Assembly: GCA_035546335.1 (NCBI GenBank)
Contig: DATKDP010000145.1
Coordinates: forward strand, 1-7,989
DNA from: DATKDP01 sp035546335
Lineage (GTDB): Bacteria > Acidobacteriota > Thermoanaerobaculia > Gp7-AA8
DNA length: 7,989 nt
Direction: 5' to 3'
Below the pieces are notes generated by a model. That model was given only the letters and a program-made list of their open reading frames with translations. It ran no database searches and was not told the origin of the DNA. Position numbers and translations under genes: made by a program. Numbering within the stretch: position 1 is the first letter of the stretch; each line of letters starts with the position of its first letter. Below are positions 5,809 to 7,989 of the stretch, piece by piece.

Positions 5809-6243
5809 TCACCGAAGGTCCGCCGGTACCTTGCCTCCGTTCTCTGCGAGCTTGCGCATCACTTCCTTGTGGAGCCACATGTTCATGGTTGCCGAATCGC
5901 TCTTGTCACCGGAGTAGTCGAGATCGTCGGCGAGCTCTTTCCTCGCGGACAGACTGCTCTCCATCCCGACGAGTTTCATCAGGTCGACGATGGAGTGTCG
6001 CCAGTCGAGTTTCTGAGGGTTGTCTGCTGCCATCCTGTCGAGCGTCGCCTGGATGTCGATCTGCTGGCCGGATGCGCCGGGTCCGATCGGGCCACCAGGC
6101 TTCGCTTCGCTCACCGGAACTCCCTGGCGGTTCGCCGCCTGCACCTTCGACTCGGGGACTCCTCCTTTTGCTGCGTCAGGCGGGGCTTCGGCCACGGCTC
6201 CGCCACGAAATACTTTTCCCATCAGATCGCTGAACATTCCCAT
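5809..6243 (-). CDS. DUF3597 domain-containing protein
   Basis: A 144-residue soluble protein of unknown function. The C-terminal half carries the DUF3597 signature almost in full: residues 62-71 (IDIQATLDRM), then QKLDWRHSIVDLMKLVGMES at 77-96, ARKELADDLDYSGDKSDSAT at 100-119, MNMWLHKEVM at 120-129 and AENGGKVPADL at 133-143. The N-terminus (MFSDLMGKVF) is also as in the family, followed by a Pro/Gly/Ala-rich linker to about residue 60. Start 6243 has TAGGAG six bases upstream; the in-frame ATG at 6237 is less well placed. There is no signal peptide or membrane segment. It appears to be a single-gene unit, with a repeat-rich gap downstream and a broken plus-strand gene upstream. Identity is secure, function unknown. 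Confidence 0.93.
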   Translation of the reverse strand: MGMFSDLMGKVFRGGAVAEAPPDAAKGGVPESKVQAANRQGVPVSEAKPGGPIGPGASGQQIDIQATLDRMAADNPQKLDWRHSIVDLMKLVGMESSLSARKELADDLDYSGDKSDSATMNMWLHKEVMRKLAENGGKVPADLR

Positions 6244-6263
6244 TTTCGTCTCCTATGGTGATC

Positions 6264-6286
6264 GTTGCCGGAATCTTGCTGGCAAC
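6264..6286. promoter_or_regulatory. Inverted repeat in the leader of the DUF3597 gene
   Basis: GTTGCC (6264-6269) and GGCAAC (6281-6286) form a perfect 6-bp palindrome with an 11-base spacer, 20 to 43 bases upstream of the DUF3597 start codon. The position fits an operator or a leader hairpin, but 6-bp arms arise easily by chance. Confidence 0.3.
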
Positions 6287-6354
6287 TGATCCTGATGCAA
6301 TAGTGCGACCACTCCAGGCGCCGGATCGGAGCCGTCCATTCGAGATCTGAAGAT

Positions 6355-6794
6355 CTCGTTTCAGCGCTGCTGTTTTCCCAGGGCAGGTTGAGTTGGCTCC
6401 GAATCGAGTGGCAGCGTCGCCACCTGGTTCCTCTCGCATCGCGGGCGACGGTACTCGAGATTTTGAGGGTCCTCGCGTATCCGAAGTTCCGTCTCAGGAA
6501 CGGGAGCAACTGCTGGGCGACTATCTTCCCTGGTGCGATGTCGTCGACGTGCCGGACACGGTTGCCACCCCGGACTGTCGCGATCCCGATGACCGGAAGT
6601 TCCTTGCACTTGCCATCGCGGGCGCAGCGGACGCCCTCGTCACCGGCGACGACGATCTTCTCTCGGTCGAGGTCGAGGCATTTCGGATCGAGTCGCCAGC
6701 GGCACTGCGCGAGGAGAGGTCGCTCAGCCCTCGAGAACCGCGTCCGCGAACAGCGGCTGCTTCCCGAGCGCCAGAAAGAATCCGGCTCCGATGA
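6355..6794 (+). pseudogene. Decayed PIN-domain toxin-like gene (N-terminus lost, frameshifted)
   Basis: PIN-domain ribonuclease remnant split over two frames. Frame one, from about 6355, reads LVSALLFSQGRLSWLRIEW and later SRATVLEILRVLAYPKFRL, ending near 6495. Frame two, from 6492, reads SQEREQLLGDYLPWCDVVDV and then RDPDDRKFLALAIAGAADAL with VTGDDDLLSV. Together they follow the usual order of VapC/'putative toxin' PIN proteins, with one shift at about 6492-6497. The conserved Glu (in TVLEIL) and the later Asp residues remain, but the first catalytic Asp of the DTN motif is not found in any frame. Where DTNV should stand is SEDL, after AGATCTGAAGATCT. No start codon fits and no antitoxin ORF lies upstream. 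The last frame runs about 70 bases into the convergent gene, so its original stop is unclear. A sequencing error could explain the shift but not the lost N-terminus. Confidence 0.7.
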
Positions 6795-7989
6795 GGACGA
6801 CCAGTGGCAACAGAAAGAGGAGAGTGTACGGGAAGAGCCACGACGACGGATCGATCAGGAGTGGTGCTTCATGGAAGACGCCGATCGTGTAAGTCGCGGC
6901 CGTACCGGCGAGCAGCCCCCAGCGAACAATCGTCAGCACGCTGATCGAGACCGCGACCAATGCTGCTCCGAACAGAAGCCACTCGAGCCCCTCGGCAAAA
7001 TCGCCGAACAGCGCGAATGCCACGATGGTGAAACCGATCGCCGCCACTCGATTACGCAGCACGAGGTGGGCGAGAAGAAGGACGAGCACGACGAACAAGG
7101 GGTACCAGATCGCGCCAATTCCCTGACCGACGATGAGGGACACTGCCGAGGCGAGATTGCCCGCGGCATTGAAATCGACGGTGTGGGGAGCCATCGGAAC
7201 CCCCGTTGCGGCGGCGGCGAATCGAATGATCGGCCAAAGGTTCTGCATGAGCAGGCCGGCCAGCACGCCGATGAAGATGTCGCGGCCAACCCGGGGATCG
7301 GACAGCCGGCCGGACAACAGTCGGGTCGAGCTGATCAGCGTGCGTGGCCAGCGGCGTCGGAGGTACGGCTCGAGCGCCAGGTAGGAAAGCCAAAGGAACG
7401 CGGCGAATCCGATCGAATCCCGGAGCAGGATGGTGACGATCGTTGGCACGACCCGGGAGGACGCGATCATGTCCGAGTCCGCGATTTGGGCGACGGTCAT
7501 CACGACCAGGCCGGCCATCGCGAGACGGAAGGCGTTTTTCCGGTCACTCCTGCCGCGCACGACGTTCCGCCTCGCCAGAAAAGCAGCCAGCAGCAGAGTC
7601 GAGGCGAACAGGAGGACGAAGATGATGTCGGCTGATTTCGCGAGGATTGATCGCTCGGCCACATGCGGCGTCAATGGCTTCTGCCACGGAGGAAACACCT
7701 CGAACCAGATCGGCCGGCCCTCCCAGCTTGCCGCCTCGATGCGCAGCGGGATATCCGGCCGCGTCGGGAACGTCCCGTTCCACGCGAAGCGACGGGTCGT
7801 CGGAACCGGCGGCGCCCATTCAGGACTCGTCTCCTCGAGGCCGGTGGGATCGAAGCCTGCGAGCTCGATGAATCGAGTCCAGTCGACTTCCCTCGCCGCC
7901 GATTCACTCGCGCGCTTCTGCAGCGGAACGGTCGCCGCAAAGAGCAGATTGCCGCGCGGATCGAGGACCATGTTCACCATGCCCGGTGT
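6724..7989 (-). CDS. C-terminal part of a multi-pass membrane protein, probably a Ser/Thr kinase sensor half
   Basis: The frame is open through the right edge, so only the last 421 residues are seen. The ATG at 7980 is internal, because the codons before it (T P G) read on smoothly. The first 120 or so residues look like a soluble domain (MVLDPRGNLLFAATVP, FAWNGTFPTRPDIPLRIEAA, GRPIWFEVFPPWQKPLT). About eight hydrophobic segments follow, starting with ADIIFVLLFASTLLLAAFLA. One contains AAFLWLSYLALEPYLRRRWP and another VGRDIFIGVLAGLLMQN. From memory this arrangement and the phrases ALEPYLRR.WP, LLSGR..DPRVGRD and DIPLRIEAA match the C-terminal halves of acidobacterial Ser/Thr kinases, so a kinase domain is expected beyond the window. 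It ends convergently with the PIN remnant, which overlaps its last codons. A stand-alone membrane protein is the alternative. Confidence 0.65.
   Translation of the reverse strand, partial: TPGMVNMVLDPRGNLLFAATVPLQKRASESAAREVDWTRFIELAGFDPTGLEETSPEWAPPVPTTRRFAWNGTFPTRPDIPLRIEAASWEGRPIWFEVFPPWQKPLTPHVAERSILAKSADIIFVLLFASTLLLAAFLARRNVVRGRSDRKNAFRLAMAGLVVMTVAQIADSDMIASSRVVPTIVTILLRDSIGFAAFLWLSYLALEPYLRRRWPRTLISSTRLLSGRLSDPRVGRDIFIGVLAGLLMQNLWPIIRFAAAATGVPMAPHTVDFNAAGNLASAVSLIVGQGIGAIWYPLFVVLVLLLAHLVLRNRVAAIGFTIVAFALFGDFAEGLEWLLFGAALVAVSISVLTIVRWGLLAGTAATYTIGVFHEAPLLIDPSSWLFPYTLLFLLPLVVLIGAGFFLALGKQPLFADAVLEG

Noticed and set aside
6388..7635. 415-codon plus-strand open frame
   Set aside because: Its first part is PIN-like, but from about 6496 it is out of frame with the PIN homology and then runs antisense to the membrane protein gene, giving a polar low-complexity product.

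Overview
The window is GC-rich (roughly two thirds G+C by eye) and comes from a Gram-negative bacterium: it encodes a TolC-type outer-membrane factor and two lipoproteins. Most likely it is an Acidobacteriota-like soil or environmental lineage. That placement is an inference. It rests on the 893-residue kinase with a TolB/FlgO-like segment and TPRs, and on a second, multi-membrane protein resembling the C-terminal half of acidobacterial Ser/Thr kinases. Nearly all genes lie on the minus strand. The very long plus-strand open frames are antisense shadows created by GC bias.

Layout, in minus-strand transcription order from right to left. (1) 7989-6724: 3' part of a multi-pass membrane protein, probably the C-terminal half of a Ser/Thr kinase. 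(2) 6355-6794, plus strand: a decayed, frameshifted PIN-domain toxin-like gene, convergent with (1). (3) 6243-5809: a DUF3597 protein. (4) 5808-5276: a repeat-rich gap of about 530 bases without a gene. (5) 5275-2594: the large transmembrane kinase with TPRs. (6) 2593-2287: a gap with a hairpin, short repeats and a candidate promoter. (7) 2286 to the left edge: a heavy-metal-efflux-type operon made of a small His-rich membrane protein, a TolC/CzcC-like outer-membrane factor, a His-rich lipoprotein and the beginning of a CusB/CzcB-like periplasmic adaptor. The RND pump gene itself would lie beyond the left edge.

Working model: the left operon builds a tripartite efflux system for a metal cation, with two small His/acidic-rich proteins that could bind or hand over metal in the periplasm. 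Its order (small His protein, outer-membrane factor, adaptor) recalls czcI-czcC-czcB, with an extra His-rich lipoprotein inserted between the last two. The kinase(s) are independent signalling genes; nothing seen links them to efflux. The least ordinary parts are the two small His-rich proteins, the broken PIN gene, and a set of short dispersed or palindromic repeats in the two gaps beside the large kinase. One of these repeats occurs in both gaps in the same orientation. I found no tRNA, rRNA, CRISPR array, complete insertion sequence or clear defence system.
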